A stretch of 64,000 nucleotides of DNA from Flavobacterium shii (GTDB taxonomy: Bacteria; Bacteroidota; Bacteroidia; Flavobacteriales; Flavobacteriaceae): assembly GCF_025847235.1 (NCBI RefSeq), contig NZ_JAOZEW010000009.1, positions 124,001-188,000 of the forward strand, given 5' to 3'. Both the position numbers and the translations under genes were made by a program. Below the pieces are notes generated by a model, which saw nothing but the letters and a program-made list of their open reading frames with translations, had not been told where the DNA came from and did not search any database. Positions 16,702 to 25,543 of the stretch are shown piece by piece (the stretch's first letter is position 1; each line of letters starts with the position of its first letter).

Positions 16702-17232
16702 TTATTTATCGTGTAATATTATTTTATCATCTCTACAATCAGCGATTAACTGATCAATTTTGTCTTCGGTAAGTTTTTCTTTGTAGAAATCACCTAACTG
16801 CATCATTGGAGCATATCCACAAGCACCTAAACATTCTACACCAGCAATGCTAAACATACCGTCTGGAGTTGTTTCTCCCATTTTGATGCCTAATTTATCA
16901 GCGGTATAATCCATTAAATTTTCGGCACCATTTAAACAACAACAAGAAGTTTGGCAAAATTCAAACATGTATTTACCAATTGGTTTTTGGTTGTACATGG
17001 TATAAAAAGTAACCACTTCGTAAACCTCAATTGGTTTTATATGTAAAATTTCGGCAACTTTATCCTGTAACTCGATGCTCAACCAATTGTCGTGGGCATC
17101 TTGTACTTCATGTAAAACAGGCAATAAAGCCGATTTTCTTTTGTCTTCAGGATAATGACTGATTAGTTCATTGATGCGATTCATCAACGCTTCAGTCATA
17201 TTTATTTCTTGTTTGTAATGTGTTCTTTCCAT
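16702..17232 (-). CDS. nuoE: NADH-quinone oxidoreductase subunit E
   Basis: This 176-residue thioredoxin-fold subunit carries 2Fe-2S cluster N1a. The ligand cysteines lie in EFCQTSCCCL (Cys93 and Cys97 or Cys98) and VECLGACGY (Cys134 and Cys138). Three consecutive cysteines (97-99) are unusual but the motif spacing is preserved. It forms the electron-input module with NuoF. A Met at codon 12 is an alternative start. A 140-bp repeat-bearing spacer separates it from nuoD. Confidence 0.96.
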   Translation of the reverse strand: MERTHYKQEINMTEALMNRINELISHYPEDKRKSALLPVLHEVQDAHDNWLSIELQDKVAEILHIKPIEVYEVVTFYTMYNQKPIGKYMFEFCQTSCCCLNGAENLMDYTADKLGIKMGETTPDGMFSIAGVECLGACGYAPMMQLGDFYKEKLTEDKIDQLIADCRDDKIILHDK

Positions 17233-17239
17233 TCTTAAT

Positions 17240-17359
17240 TTTAGATTTCTGACTTTAGATTTTAGATTTTTAAATCTGCAATCTATAATCTACATTAACC
17301 TACATTCTGCAATCGTTATTATTTGTTTTGATTTCGTAATCTAAAATCAGAAATCTAAA
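17240..17359. repeat. nuoE-nuoD spacer bounded by 13-bp inverted repeats
   Basis: TTTAGATTTCTGA at 17240-17252 is matched by its perfect complement at 17347-17359. The inside is made of variations on TTTAGATTTT and AATCTA. The same kind of DNA fills the nuoB-nuoA spacer and several other gaps in the window. Confidence 0.6.
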
Positions 17360-17372
17360 CTCTACAATCTTT

Positions 17373-18611
17373 TTATGCGTCTAATTCTCCAGCGATAACA
17401 TTTAAACTTGATAATATTACAATCGCATCAGATAACATAGCTCCTTTAATCATTTCAGGATAAGCTTGGTAATATATAAAACAAGGTCTTCTAAAATGTA
17501 ATCTGTATGGAGTTCTGCTTCCGTCGGTTACAAGGTAAAATCCTAATTCACCATTTCCACCTTCAACAGGATGGTATATTTCGGCAACTGGTACAGGAAC
17601 TTCTCCCATCACGATCTTAAAGTGATATATTAGGGATTCCATATTAGTGTAAACATCTTCTTTTGGAGGAAGATAGTAGTCTGGAACTTCTGCATGGAAA
17701 ACATTTCCTTCCGGCATTTTTGCTAATGCTTGACGAATGATGCTTAAACTTTCCCAAACTTCGGCGTTACGAACACAAAAACGATCGTAAGTATCACCAG
17801 ATTTCCCAACAGGAACAATAAAATCAAAATCTTCGTAAGAGGAGTATGGTTGTGCAACACGTACATCATAATCAACTCCGGCAGCACGTAAGTTTGGCCC
17901 TGTAAAACCGTAAGCCATTGCTTGTTCGGCAGATATTGGTCCAACATTTACAGTTCTGTCAATGAAAATTCTGTTTCTTTCGAATAAGTTTTCGAATTCT
18001 TTCCATGCAATAGGAAATTCTTCTAAGAAGATATCTAATTTTTTGAAAGCGGCCTCAGACCAATCTCTTTCAAAACCACCGATTCTTCCCATATTTGTAG
18101 TCAAACGAGCTCCACAAATTTCTTCGTAGATTTCGTATATCTTTTCTCTAAATTGAAAAACATAAAGGAAACCAGTGTAAGCACCTGTATCCACTCCAAG
18201 GATCGAGTTACAGATGATATGATCGGTAATTCTAGCCAATTCCATTACAATAACTCTTAAGTATTGAGCACGTTTAGGTACTTCAATATCCAAAAGTTTT
18301 TCTAGAGTCATCCACCATCCCATATTGTTGATAGGAGAGGAGCAATAGTTCATTCGGTCTGTAAGAGGAGTGATTTGGTAAAAAGGACGATTTTCGGCAA
18401 TTTTTTCGAATGCTCTGTGGATGTAACCAATAGTTGGCTCGGCCTCGAGAATTCTTTCACCATCCATTAACAGTACATTCTGGAATATACCGTGTGTAGC
18501 TGGGTGTGTTGGTCCTAAATTTAGAACAGAAAGTTCACTTCCTTCGTCGTTTAGTTTCTGTTCGATTATTTTAGCATAGCGATGCTCTGGTGGTAATAAT
18601 AGTTCTGACAT
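17373..18611 (-). CDS. nuoD: NADH-quinone oxidoreductase subunit D (49-kDa type)
   Basis: This 412-residue peripheral subunit forms the quinone site with NuoB. It contains NLGPTHPATHGIFQ with the conserved His residues, the phrase IGYIHRAFEK, and MNYCSSPINNMGW. The C-terminal motif VILSSLNVIAGELDA (ending in the conserved Asp-Ala) is intact. It is separate from nuoC, unlike the fused NuoCD of E. coli. Length is normal for the unfused form. The start is 32 bp after the nuoC stop. Confidence 0.97.
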   Translation of the reverse strand: MSELLLPPEHRYAKIIEQKLNDEGSELSVLNLGPTHPATHGIFQNVLLMDGERILEAEPTIGYIHRAFEKIAENRPFYQITPLTDRMNYCSSPINNMGWWMTLEKLLDIEVPKRAQYLRVIVMELARITDHIICNSILGVDTGAYTGFLYVFQFREKIYEIYEEICGARLTTNMGRIGGFERDWSEAAFKKLDIFLEEFPIAWKEFENLFERNRIFIDRTVNVGPISAEQAMAYGFTGPNLRAAGVDYDVRVAQPYSSYEDFDFIVPVGKSGDTYDRFCVRNAEVWESLSIIRQALAKMPEGNVFHAEVPDYYLPPKEDVYTNMESLIYHFKIVMGEVPVPVAEIYHPVEGGNGELGFYLVTDGSRTPYRLHFRRPCFIYYQAYPEMIKGAMLSDAIVILSSLNVIAGELDA

Positions 18612-18643
18612 TTATTTAATGTGAAAAATTATATGATTTTGTC

Positions 18644-19165
18644 TTAGCAATTTGTTGTTGTTCTTCCAAAGAACCTGTCGTCTTTATCTGTTCTTCCGCT
18701 GTCTTCCAAAGGAAATTCTTTACGCATAGGGAATGAAATCATTTCGTCCATGTTCAAGATACGCTTTAGTTGTGGGTGTCCGATGAAATTTACTCCATAA
18801 AAATCATACGTTTCTCTTTCCATCCAGTTTGAACTTAAGAAAATATTAGATATGGTTTTTATTTCAGGTTTTTCACCATTGATAAAAGCTTTTATTTTTA
18901 TTCTTTTGTTCTCATACCAGTTATGCAAATGATATACTATTGCAAATTGACGATCAACTTCATTGTCTGGGTAGTGAATACCACATAAATCAGTTAAAAA
19001 GTGAAAACGTAATATCGGGTCATTTTTCAAAAAAAGAATTACAGCCGTTATTTTATCGGAAGCAACTTCTAATGAAAAAATGTCTTTTTCCTGATTGAAA
19101 TTGAAAACATTTTCTCCAAATGTTTCAATTAACTTATCTTGAATTTCTATTGTCTCTAATGCCAT
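18644..19165 (-). CDS. nuoC: NADH-quinone oxidoreductase subunit C (30-kDa type)
   Basis: This 173-residue scaffold subunit carries the family signature in ERETYDFYGVNFIGHPQLKRI (read in two parts: ERETYDFYGV and HPQLKRIL) and the N-terminal phrase FLTDLCGIHYPD. It binds NuoD and NuoB in the connecting part of complex I and carries no cofactor. The start lies 4 bp after the nuoB stop. Confidence 0.95.
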   Translation of the reverse strand: MALETIEIQDKLIETFGENVFNFNQEKDIFSLEVASDKITAVILFLKNDPILRFHFLTDLCGIHYPDNEVDRQFAIVYHLHNWYENKRIKIKAFINGEKPEIKTISNIFLSSNWMERETYDFYGVNFIGHPQLKRILNMDEMISFPMRKEFPLEDSGRTDKDDRFFGRTTTNC

Positions 19166-19169
19166 TATG

Positions 19170-19718
19170 TTATTGAATGTTATATGAAGCCAATAATTCT
19201 TGGTACTCAGGAGAGCTACGTCTTCTTACAGACTCGCTTTTTACTAATTCTTGTAATTTCATTACACCATCAAGAATTTGTTCTGGTCTTGGCGGGCAAC
19301 CCGGAACATAAACATCTACAGGGATTACTTTGTCTATTCCCTGAAGAACAGAGTAAGTATCAAAAATACCTCCGGATGATGCGCAAGCACCTACGGCAAT
19401 AACCCAACGAGGTTCTGCCATTTGTTCGTAAACCTGACGTAAAATAGGGCCCATTTTTTTAGAAATAGTTCCCATCACCATTAGCATATCCGCTTGACGA
19501 GGAGAAAAACTCACACGCTCAGAACCAAATCGTGCTAAATCGTAATGTGAAGCCATTGTAGCCATGAATTCAATACCACAACATGAAGTCGCAAATGGTA
19601 AAGGCCATAATGAATTGGCTCTTGCTAAACCTACAACATCGTTAAGTTTGGTAGCGAAGAAACCTTCTCCTGTAACTCCTTCTGGCGGGGCAACCATATT
19701 TATATTTGAATCGCTCAT
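19170..19718 (-). CDS. nuoB: NADH-quinone oxidoreductase subunit B (cluster N2)
   Basis: This 182-residue subunit holds the terminal 4Fe-4S cluster N2. All four ligands are present: the tandem pair Cys46-Cys47 in [11 protein letters not shown], Cys112 in VGACASSGG, and Cys141 in VPGCPPRPE. Electrons pass from N2 to quinone. The start Met is supported by the short, family-typical N-terminus. The gap to nuoA (163 bp) is filled by repeat-type DNA. Confidence 0.97.
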   Translation of the reverse strand: MSDSNINMVAPPEGVTGEGFFATKLNDVVGLARANSLWPLPFATSCCGIEFMATMASHYDLARFGSERVSFSPRQADMLMVMGTISKKMGPILRQVYEQMAEPRWVIAVGACASSGGIFDTYSVLQGIDKVIPVDVYVPGCPPRPEQILDGVMKLQELVKSESVRRRSSPEYQELLASYNIQ

Positions 19719-19735
19719 TTTTATTTTAGATTTTA

Positions 19736-19864
19736 GATTTAGGGTTTTAGATTTTGAGAATCTAGAAGGCCGAAATCAATATTTTATAAAATCAGTATTA
19801 TATTTTGAGAAATTTATTTTTCAAGTTTAAAATTCTAAATTAATTCAATCTAAAATCCCAAATC
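19736..19864. repeat. nuoB-nuoA spacer bounded by near-perfect 18-bp inverted repeats
   Basis: GATTTAGGGTTTTAGATT at 19736-19753 faces AATCTAAAATCCCAAATC at 19847-19864, differing at two positions of the arm. It is the same family of TTTAGATTTT-rich spacer DNA as at 17240-17359. Confidence 0.55.
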
Positions 19865-19881
19865 TGAAATTTGAAATTTCT

Positions 19882-20247
19882 TTATTCCCACTCTAGGGCT
19901 TTTTTCTTAAGGATATAGAAAAAACCAACTAAAAGTAGCGACATGAAGATTACCATTTTTACCATTCCTTCCATTCCTAATTCTTTGAAATTAACTGCCC
20001 ATGGGTAAAGGAAAATTACCTCAACATCAAACAATACAAATAAAATAGCAACAAGGAAGTATTTTACTGAGAAGGGAACACGAGCATTTCCTACAGATTC
20101 GATACCACATTCGAAGTTTTTGTCTTTACTGGCAGAACTTCTTCTAGGTCCTAATTTTCCAGAAATAATGATGGTTCCTACTACAAATCCAACAGCCAAA
20201 ATAAGCTGCATTAAAATTGGAATGTAATTATATTGATCTGAATGCAT
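19882..20247 (-). CDS. nuoA: NADH-quinone oxidoreductase subunit A
   Basis: This 121-residue membrane subunit has three helices, with the signature loop KNFECGIESVGNARVPFSVKYFL (read as FECGIESVGNAR) and the second-helix phrase VLFDVEVIFLYPWAV containing the conserved acidic residues. It is the first gene of the operon and has a well-formed promoter 34-64 bp upstream. Length is typical (about 120-147). Confidence 0.96.
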   Translation of the reverse strand: MHSDQYNYIPILMQLILAVGFVVGTIIISGKLGPRRSSASKDKNFECGIESVGNARVPFSVKYFLVAILFVLFDVEVIFLYPWAVNFKELGMEGMVKMVIFMSLLLVGFFYILKKKALEWE

Positions 20248-20280
20248 AATTTAAGGGATTTTTTACTTAAAAATAAGCCA

Positions 20281-20311
20281 CAAAGATAGCCTTCAAGTAT
20301 GTAAATCACAA
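20281..20311 (-). promoter_or_regulatory. Promoter of the nuo operon
   Basis: On the minus strand TTG (20311-20309), a 20-base spacer and TATCTTTG (20288-20281) match the Bacteroidetes sigma-A consensus TTG-N19-23-TAnnTTTG. The predicted transcript start is near 20276, giving a leader of about 28 nt before nuoA. Confidence 0.7.
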
Positions 20312-20416
20312 GCTAAAAAATGATTTAAGTAGGGTTTGAAATGTGGTTTAAGGGTAATTTTTATTGATTATAAATAAGAATCGTGATTTTATGATTTTTT
20401 TAAGAATTAGTGCAAA

Positions 20417-20452
20417 AAAAAAGCGTTTCGAAATAAATCGAAACGCTTTTTA
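20417..20452 (-). terminator. Terminator after the cold-shock gene
   Basis: AAAAGCGTTTCGA pairs with TCGAAACGCTTTT across a six-base loop, with A and T tracts on both sides. It insulates the nuo promoter from the cold-shock gene upstream. Confidence 0.85.
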
Positions 20453-20494
20453 CACATTCGGTGGCAAAAAAAATAAATTGCTATATTTTTATGC

Positions 20495-20689
20495 TTAGAT
20501 TACTGCAACTTTAGCAGCAACTTTACCTTTTCTTCCTTCTTCTTCTTCGTAGCTAACTCTGTCACCTTCGCGTAATTCTTCCGCGTTGATTCCTGATGCA
20601 TGAACGAAAATGTCTTTTCCTGTTTCTTCGTCTGTAATGAACCCGTAACCTTTAGACTCATTGAAAAATTTAACTGTACCTGTACGCAT
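20495..20689 (-). CDS. Cold-shock domain protein (CspA family)
   Basis: The 64-residue product is a single OB-fold cold-shock domain. RNP1 is seen as KGYGFI (residues 13-18) and RNP2 as DIFVHAS (25-31); both bind single-stranded RNA or DNA. The N-terminus MRTGTVKFFNESKGYGFI is typical. It is an RNA chaperone that melts secondary structure. The gene is monocistronic, with its own promoter (20719-20751) and terminator. A cold-shock role cannot be told from a constitutive one by sequence. Confidence 0.95.
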   Translation of the reverse strand: MRTGTVKFFNESKGYGFITDEETGKDIFVHASGINAEELREGDRVSYEEEEGRKGKVAAKVAVI

Positions 20690-20718
20690 TGTAATAGTAA
20701 TAATAATTTATAATGAGG

Positions 20719-20751
20719 CAAATGTAAGATATAAAATAATACAAAAGACAA
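20719..20751 (-). promoter_or_regulatory. Promoter of the cold-shock gene
   Basis: TTG (20751-20749), a 22-base spacer and TACATTTG (20726-20719) on the minus strand match the Bacteroidetes consensus. The predicted leader is about 25 nt. Confidence 0.6.
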
Positions 20752-20801
20752 CAAACTGTTAATTTTTTAGAAAAAATATTGATTTACAGTGTATTCACTT
20801 A

Positions 20802-22559
20802 TTATTTTGCGTCAATTTTGATATGTAATTCTTTTAATTGTAAGGCATCTATTGCAGCAGGAGCATCAATCATGACATCACGACCCGAATTGTTTTTTGG
20901 GAATGCAATAAAATCTCTAATTGTCTCTTGTCCACCTAAAATAGCTACCAATCTATCTAGTCCAAAAGCTAATCCTCCATGAGGTGGTGCTCCAAATTGG
21001 AATGCATCCATCAAAAATCCGAATTGTGCTTTAGCTTCTTCTTCAGTAAAACCAAGATATTTAAACATTAATTGTTGTGTAGCCTTGTCGTGAATACGTA
21101 TAGAACCTCCTCCAATTTCATTTCCGTTAAGAACCATATCATACGCATTGGCACGAACCTTTCCTGGCTCTGTTTCCAATAATTGCATATCTTCTGGTTT
21201 AGGAGATGTAAACGGGTGGTGCATAGCGTGGTAACGACCAGTTTCTTCGTCTAATTCCAATAAAGGGAAATCAACCACCCAAAGAGGTGCGAATTCTTCT
21301 GGTTTACGTAGACCTAAACGTGTTGCTAATTCCATGCGTAAAGCACTTAATTGTGCACGTGTTTTATTGGCTGGACCAGAAAGTACAAAAATCATATCTC
21401 CGGGTTTTGCTCCTGTAACTTTTGCCCAATTGGTTAAATCTTCTTGGTCGTAAAATTTATCTACAGATGATTTGTAAGTGCCATCGTCATTACATTTTGC
21501 ATATACCATTCCTGATGCGCCAACTTGAGGACGTTTAACCCAGTCAATTAGCCCATCGATTTCTTTACGAGTGTAATTTCCAGCACCAGGAACCGCAATT
21601 CCAACTACTAATTCGGCAGCATTAAATACTGGGAATTCTTTATGTTGTGCAAATTCGTTTAATTCTCCAAACTCCATTCCGAAACGAATGTCCGGTTTGT
21701 CATTTCCGTATGTTTTCATGGCATAATCGTAAGTAATTCTTGGGAATTTATCTACTTCTACACCTTTTATTTCTTTTAGTAAATGTCTTGTAAGACCTTC
21801 AAAAACATTTAAAATGTCTTCTTGTTCTACAAATGCCATTTCGCAATCGATTTGTGTAAACTCAGGCTGACGGTCTGCACGTAAATCTTCATCACGGAAA
21901 CATTTTACAATCTGGAAGTACTTATCCATTCCTCCAACCATCAATAATTGTTTGAAAGTTTGTGGAGATTGTGGTAATGCATAAAATTGTCCTTCGTTCA
22001 TACGGCTTGGTACAACGAAATCTCTCGCCCCCTCAGGAGTTGATTTTATTAAATAAGGAGTCTCAACTTCGCAGAAATCCAAATCAGATAAATATTTACG
22101 AACTTCCATTGCCACTTTATGACGGAAAAGCAAACTGTTCTTTACTGGATTACGACGAATATCTAGGTAACGATATTTCATTCGGATATCTTCTCCACCA
22201 TCAGTTTCATCTTCTATTGTAAAAGGAGGCGTTAAAGCTGCGTTAAGAATAGTCAATTCGGTAACTAAGATTTCTACGTCACCAGTAATCATGTTTTTGT
22301 TTTTGTTCTTGTCCTCACGTTCAATAACTGTCCCTTTAACTTGGATTACAAATTCTCTACCAAGAGTTTTTGCTGCTTCAAAAACGGTTTTGTCACTACG
22401 ACTTTCATCAAAAATAAGTTGTGTAATTCCATAACGGTCGCGTAAATCGACCCAATTCATAAATCCCTTATCACGCGATTTCTGAACCCAACCCGCTAGT
22501 GTAACTTCTGTATTAATGTGTGAGGCGTTTAATTCGCCACAATTATGACTTCTATACAT
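20802..22559 (-). CDS. aspS: Aspartyl-tRNA synthetase
   Basis: The enzyme charges tRNA-Asp. An N-terminal OB-fold anticodon-binding domain (about residues 1-105) starts [12 protein letters not shown] and contains [16 protein letters not shown]. The class II catalytic core includes motif 2 ([18 protein letters not shown]) and motif 3 ([12 protein letters not shown]), with the bacterial GAD insertion between. I set the start at the ATG at 22557-22559, giving 585 residues, and not at an in-frame start 11 codons upstream. This N-terminus fits the family, and a -7 element (TACTTTTG, 22585-22578) lies between the two candidates. Confidence 0.96.
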   Translation of the reverse strand: MYRSHNCGELNASHINTEVTLAGWVQKSRDKGFMNWVDLRDRYGITQLIFDESRSDKTVFEAAKTLGREFVIQVKGTVIEREDKNKNKNMITGDVEILVTELTILNAALTPPFTIEDETDGGEDIRMKYRYLDIRRNPVKNSLLFRHKVAMEVRKYLSDLDFCEVETPYLIKSTPEGARDFVVPSRMNEGQFYALPQSPQTFKQLLMVGGMDKYFQIVKCFRDEDLRADRQPEFTQIDCEMAFVEQEDILNVFEGLTRHLLKEIKGVEVDKFPRITYDYAMKTYGNDKPDIRFGMEFGELNEFAQHKEFPVFNAAELVVGIAVPGAGNYTRKEIDGLIDWVKRPQVGASGMVYAKCNDDGTYKSSVDKFYDQEDLTNWAKVTGAKPGDMIFVLSGPANKTRAQLSALRMELATRLGLRKPEEFAPLWVVDFPLLELDEETGRYHAMHHPFTSPKPEDMQLLETEPGKVRANAYDMVLNGNEIGGGSIRIHDKATQQLMFKYLGFTEEEAKAQFGFLMDAFQFGAPPHGGLAFGLDRLVAILGGQETIRDFIAFPKNNSGRDVMIDAPAAIDALQLKELHIKIDAK

Positions 22560-22577
22560 GATCCAAATTTTAGATTG

Positions 22578-22585
22578 CAAAAGTA
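22578..22585 (-). promoter_or_regulatory. -7 element of aspS
   Basis: TACTTTTG on the minus strand matches TAnnTTTG, 19 bp upstream of the chosen start. It would exclude the longer upstream start. No TTG at the proper distance was seen. Confidence 0.4.
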
Positions 22586-22699
22586 AACACAAAAATTAAA
22601 TAAGTCCAGTTTTCTAATGTTTAATGCTACTCTTCTTAACTATTTTTTTATTTTGGTTTATTTAAATCATTATTTTTACTTGAACTAACAAATCGTATT

Positions 22700-23692
22700 A
22701 TGAGAAAAATGACCCTTTTGCTGCTGTTTTCAGTAGGTGTAGCTTTTGCACAGAACAGCACGAATAAAATAAAATTTACAGCCAAGATTGCCAATAGAAA
22801 TAGCGATACATTGGTGATTAAAGGAGCAAACAAATTTAGACATGTTATACCAATCGATAAAAAAGAATTGTTTACAGCAACATTTGATGCGCCAAAAGGG
22901 TTCTATCAATTTTCGGATGGAACAGAAGTATCAAGTCTTTATTTAAAACCAGGTTCGGATATTAACTTAACGATGAATGCCAAAGAGTTTGACGAAACAA
23001 TTGTTTATAAGGGCAAAGGTACGAATGAGAGTAATTTTCTTGCTCAATCGGCATTGAATGATGAGAAATTCGAGAATGAAGCTTTTTCTAAAGAAACGGT
23101 TGAATTTGCTACTCTTTTGGAAGCAAAGATCAAAACAGATCTTGCAAATATCGACAAAGGTGATTTTGATCCTGAATTTAAAGAAGCTTTAAAAAGATCA
23201 GTGGAGCAGTCGAATGCTTATGCAAAAGAAGCTTATGAAATTGTTTCTAAAACTAAAAGATTAAATGGTAAAGCTTCTCCGGTTTTCGATTATGAAAATT
23301 ATAAAGGGGGAAAAACTAAACTTGCAGACCTAAAAGGGAAATATGTTTATATTGATCTTTGGGCCACTTGGTGTGCACCTTGTAGAGCAGAGATTCCTTT
23401 CTTGCAAAAAACGGAAGAAAAGTATCATGGGGAAAATATTGAGTTTGTAAGTATCTCTGTTGATAAAGCGAAGGATTACGAAAAATGGAAAAAATTCGTA
23501 AACGATAAAAAACTAGGAGGAACGCAATTATTTGCCGATAGAGATTGGGAGTCTGATTTTGTAGTAGGTTTTGGTGTAACCGGAATTCCAAGATTCATCT
23601 TGATTGACCCAAAAGGAAATGTTTTAAACGCCGATGCTCCAAGACCTTCTTCGCCAGAACTGCAAGTTGTATTGGATAAATTATTGAATTAA
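22700..23692 (+). CDS. TlpA-like thiol-disulfide oxidoreductase, exported
   Basis: The 330-residue product has a signal peptide (residues 1-18, ending AFAQ), an N-terminal beta-rich domain (about 22-115) resembling the DUF4369-type domain often joined to TlpA in Bacteroidetes, a helical linker, and a thioredoxin fold from about 190. The redox motif is WCAPC (Cys225, Cys228) in LWATWCAPCRAEIPFL, followed by the cis-Pro loop GIPRFILID. It probably reduces or resolves disulfides in periplasmic proteins, as in cytochrome c maturation, though no partner gene is nearby. It does not appear to be part of an operon. Confidence 0.9.
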   Translation: MRKMTLLLLFSVGVAFAQNSTNKIKFTAKIANRNSDTLVIKGANKFRHVIPIDKKELFTATFDAPKGFYQFSDGTEVSSLYLKPGSDINLTMNAKEFDETIVYKGKGTNESNFLAQSALNDEKFENEAFSKETVEFATLLEAKIKTDLANIDKGDFDPEFKEALKRSVEQSNAYAKEAYEIVSKTKRLNGKASPVFDYENYKGGKTKLADLKGKYVYIDLWATWCAPCRAEIPFLQKTEEKYHGENIEFVSISVDKAKDYEKWKKFVNDKKLGGTQLFADRDWESDFVVGFGVTGIPRFILIDPKGNVLNADAPRPSSPELQVVLDKLLN

Positions 23693-23826
23693 AAACCGTA
23701 TTAATTCATAAGTTATTGATACATTGGTTGGTATTGATTTTGACACACTTTTTATTTCCAATGTTAAGCTTTTACTCAATGTTACCAAATTGTTAAGTAA
23801 AAGTTTTTTTAATGTAAAGGATTAGT

Positions 23827-23834
23827 TATATTTG
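23827..23834 (+). promoter_or_regulatory. -7 element of the MORN-like gene
   Basis: TATATTTG matches TAnnTTTG, 33 bp before the ATG at 23868. An alternative upstream TTG start at 23832 overlaps this element, which favours the downstream start. Confidence 0.4.
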
Positions 23835-23867
23835 TTTATAGATTTTAAAACATTAATAACTAAAGAT

Positions 23868-24215
23868 ATGAAAAAGTGTGTGATTTTAGTTGCAATATTG
23901 TTCTCTGGAATTTTAGTTGCACAAGAAGCTAAGCCAGTATTAGAAGCTGTTGGACAAAAAGTAAAAGCTACTTATTACTATGAAAATGGTAAAGTACAAC
24001 AAGAAGGTTTTTTTAAAGATGGTAAATTAGATGGTGTCTGGGTTGCATTTGATGAAAATGGAAATAAAAAGTCTACAGGATTATATGCGAATGGTGAAAA
24101 AACCGGAAAATGGTTTTTCTGGAATGGGACTAATCTAAGTGAAGTTGATTATTCTGATAGTCGTGTCGCATCTGTTAAAAACTGGAAACAAGATGCACTT
24201 GCAAACAGAAACTAA
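23868..24215 (+). CDS. Small exported MORN-repeat-like protein
   Basis: The product is 115 residues from the ATG at 23868. This start puts a signal peptide at the very N-terminus (MKKCVILVAILFSGILVAQ). The body contains about three repeats of the MORN/YwqK type: YYYENGKVQQEGFFKDGKLDG, WVAFDENGNKKSTGLYANGEKTG and KWFFWNGTNLSEVDY (read from positions about 32-100). Such beta-hairpin repeats are common in flavobacterial exported proteins of unknown function. The upstream in-frame extension begins at a TTG inside the -7 element and would bury the signal peptide, so I rejected it. A bidirectional terminator follows. Confidence 0.8.
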   Translation: MKKCVILVAILFSGILVAQEAKPVLEAVGQKVKATYYYENGKVQQEGFFKDGKLDGVWVAFDENGNKKSTGLYANGEKTGKWFFWNGTNLSEVDYSDSRVASVKNWKQDALANRN

Positions 24216-24229
24216 GACTAAGTATAAAA

Positions 24230-24266
24230 CCAAAAAAGGTTGTTCAATTTGGACAACCTTTTTTTA
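24230..24266. terminator. Bidirectional terminator between convergent genes
   Basis: AAAAAGGTTGTTC faces GGACAACCTTTTT across a short loop with one G-U pair. It can end both the MORN-like gene and the minus-strand PepSY gene. Confidence 0.8.
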
Positions 24267-24269
24267 TGC

Positions 24270-25382
24270 CTATTTTTTTGATGATTTACTTTTTTTATTT
24301 CTCCCATACCATATAATAAATCCAGTTACAGGTAAAGCTGTTGCTATTAAACTGGCAATAAATGCTATTATTTTTCCTGGTAAATCGAGAATCTGTCCAG
24401 TATGAATACCATAATTCATTTCGACAACTTGTAATCCTAGACTTTTTTTCTCAAAAGGATCACTCTGAATTAATTTGCCGTCTTTGGGATGAAAATGATA
24501 ATTACTTTGATGATCAAATCGTAATGAATGTGGGTAAGCACCTGTATTTATGGTTTCGTTTTTGGATTGTGGAATACTTACAAAGAACATTTTATCTTGA
24601 GGCTGTAACTTCATTGTTTCGATCAAAGCTTTATCGACAGCGAGTATGTTGTTTTTATCAAACTTGGTGCTGTCTATAACTGGTGATTTGGTTTCTATTT
24701 CCCTGTTTCCACCAAAGTTAAAAGCTTTATAAACACCATCGCCCATCCATTCGTAAGTGAATACAAGACCTGTTAATGCTAATATCAATACTACTAGCGA
24801 AATGTATAAACCAGAAACTCTATGCCAGTCATAATTTACACGACGCCATTTTGCGGACCATTTTACACTGAGGCTTCGTTTGATATCATTTTTTCGTTTG
24901 GGCCACCATTGGATAATTCCGGTGATTAGAAGTAAAACGAAAATAATCGTGGCACTCCCAATAATATGTTTGCCAATATAATCGGGTAATAATAAATATA
25001 AGTGAATATATTCGACTATGATAAAAAAGTCTGTTTTTGGATTTTCGGTCTTTAGGTATTTACCAGAATAGGGATTAAAGTACAAATAGAAGCTATCTGT
25101 TTTGTTATATGCGTAAGCTACAGCAGTGCGATCCGGCCCATGATAAGCGATTAAACTTACTTTGGCATCAGGAACTAGTTTTTTGGTTTCTTTCTGTAAA
25201 ACTGATGGCATAATGTACATCTTGTCTTGTGGAGTAACGAATCGCCATTCTTTTCGGGTAATATCTTTTATTTCATCTTGAAAACAAAAGATGCATCCTG
25301 TTACGCTTATAATAAAGACAATAAGTCCAGATGTTAATCCGAGCCATTTGTGTATAAAACGTATTTTTTTCTTAAAACCCAT
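24270..25382 (-). CDS. PepSY-associated transmembrane protein (putative ferric-siderophore reductase)
   Basis: The 370-residue product has an N-terminal helix (HKWLGLTSGLIVFIISVTGCIFCFQDEI), a periplasmic PepSY-like domain, two or three central helices with conserved His residues (YDWHRVSGLYISLVVLILALTGLVF), a second soluble domain and a final helix before a Lys/Ser-rich tail. This is the PiuB/PepSY_TM layout. Members beside TonB receptors are thought to reduce iron in the periplasm, possibly through heme bound by the helix histidines; that is family knowledge, not shown here. It lies apart from the TonB operon (161 bp gap), with its own Fur-like half-site upstream (25415-25428). Confidence 0.85.
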   Translation of the reverse strand: MGFKKKIRFIHKWLGLTSGLIVFIISVTGCIFCFQDEIKDITRKEWRFVTPQDKMYIMPSVLQKETKKLVPDAKVSLIAYHGPDRTAVAYAYNKTDSFYLYFNPYSGKYLKTENPKTDFFIIVEYIHLYLLLPDYIGKHIIGSATIIFVLLLITGIIQWWPKRKNDIKRSLSVKWSAKWRRVNYDWHRVSGLYISLVVLILALTGLVFTYEWMGDGVYKAFNFGGNREIETKSPVIDSTKFDKNNILAVDKALIETMKLQPQDKMFFVSIPQSKNETINTGAYPHSLRFDHQSNYHFHPKDGKLIQSDPFEKKSLGLQVVEMNYGIHTGQILDLPGKIIAFIASLIATALPVTGFIIWYGRNKKSKSSKK

Positions 25383-25414
25383 ATTTCAATTTGCGAAAAG
25401 ATAGCATTGTATCT

Positions 25415-25428
25415 TTTATTTAGAATTG
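25415..25428. promoter_or_regulatory. Candidate iron-regulator word upstream of the PepSY gene
   Basis: TTTATTTAGAATTG shares the word TTATTTAGAAT with two sites upstream of the TonB receptor gene (30303-30315 and, inverted, 30371-30384). Sharing among iron-uptake genes suggests a Fur-type site; the symmetry is incomplete. Confidence 0.35.
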
Positions 25429-25543
25429 TTAACAATAGGCAAAAGTAGATTGTAAATGTATAACCCACAAATTATATCGATTTATTTTGAATTACTGCTT
25501 TTGGTTTTGCTTCAAAATAAGTATTGTCTAAAAAATGGAAAAT

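Noticed and set aside
17233..17372. Possible CRISPR-like repeat array of TTTAGATTTT words
   Set aside because: The words vary, are not regularly spaced and have no unique spacers; no cas gene is present.
20500..20754. 84-codon frame over the cold-shock gene
   Set aside because: It overlaps the cold-shock domain in another frame and covers its promoter; the 64-residue frame has intact RNP motifs.
22560..22592. Eleven-codon N-terminal extension of aspS
   Set aside because: The extension spans a -7 promoter element and is not part of the normal AspS N-terminus.
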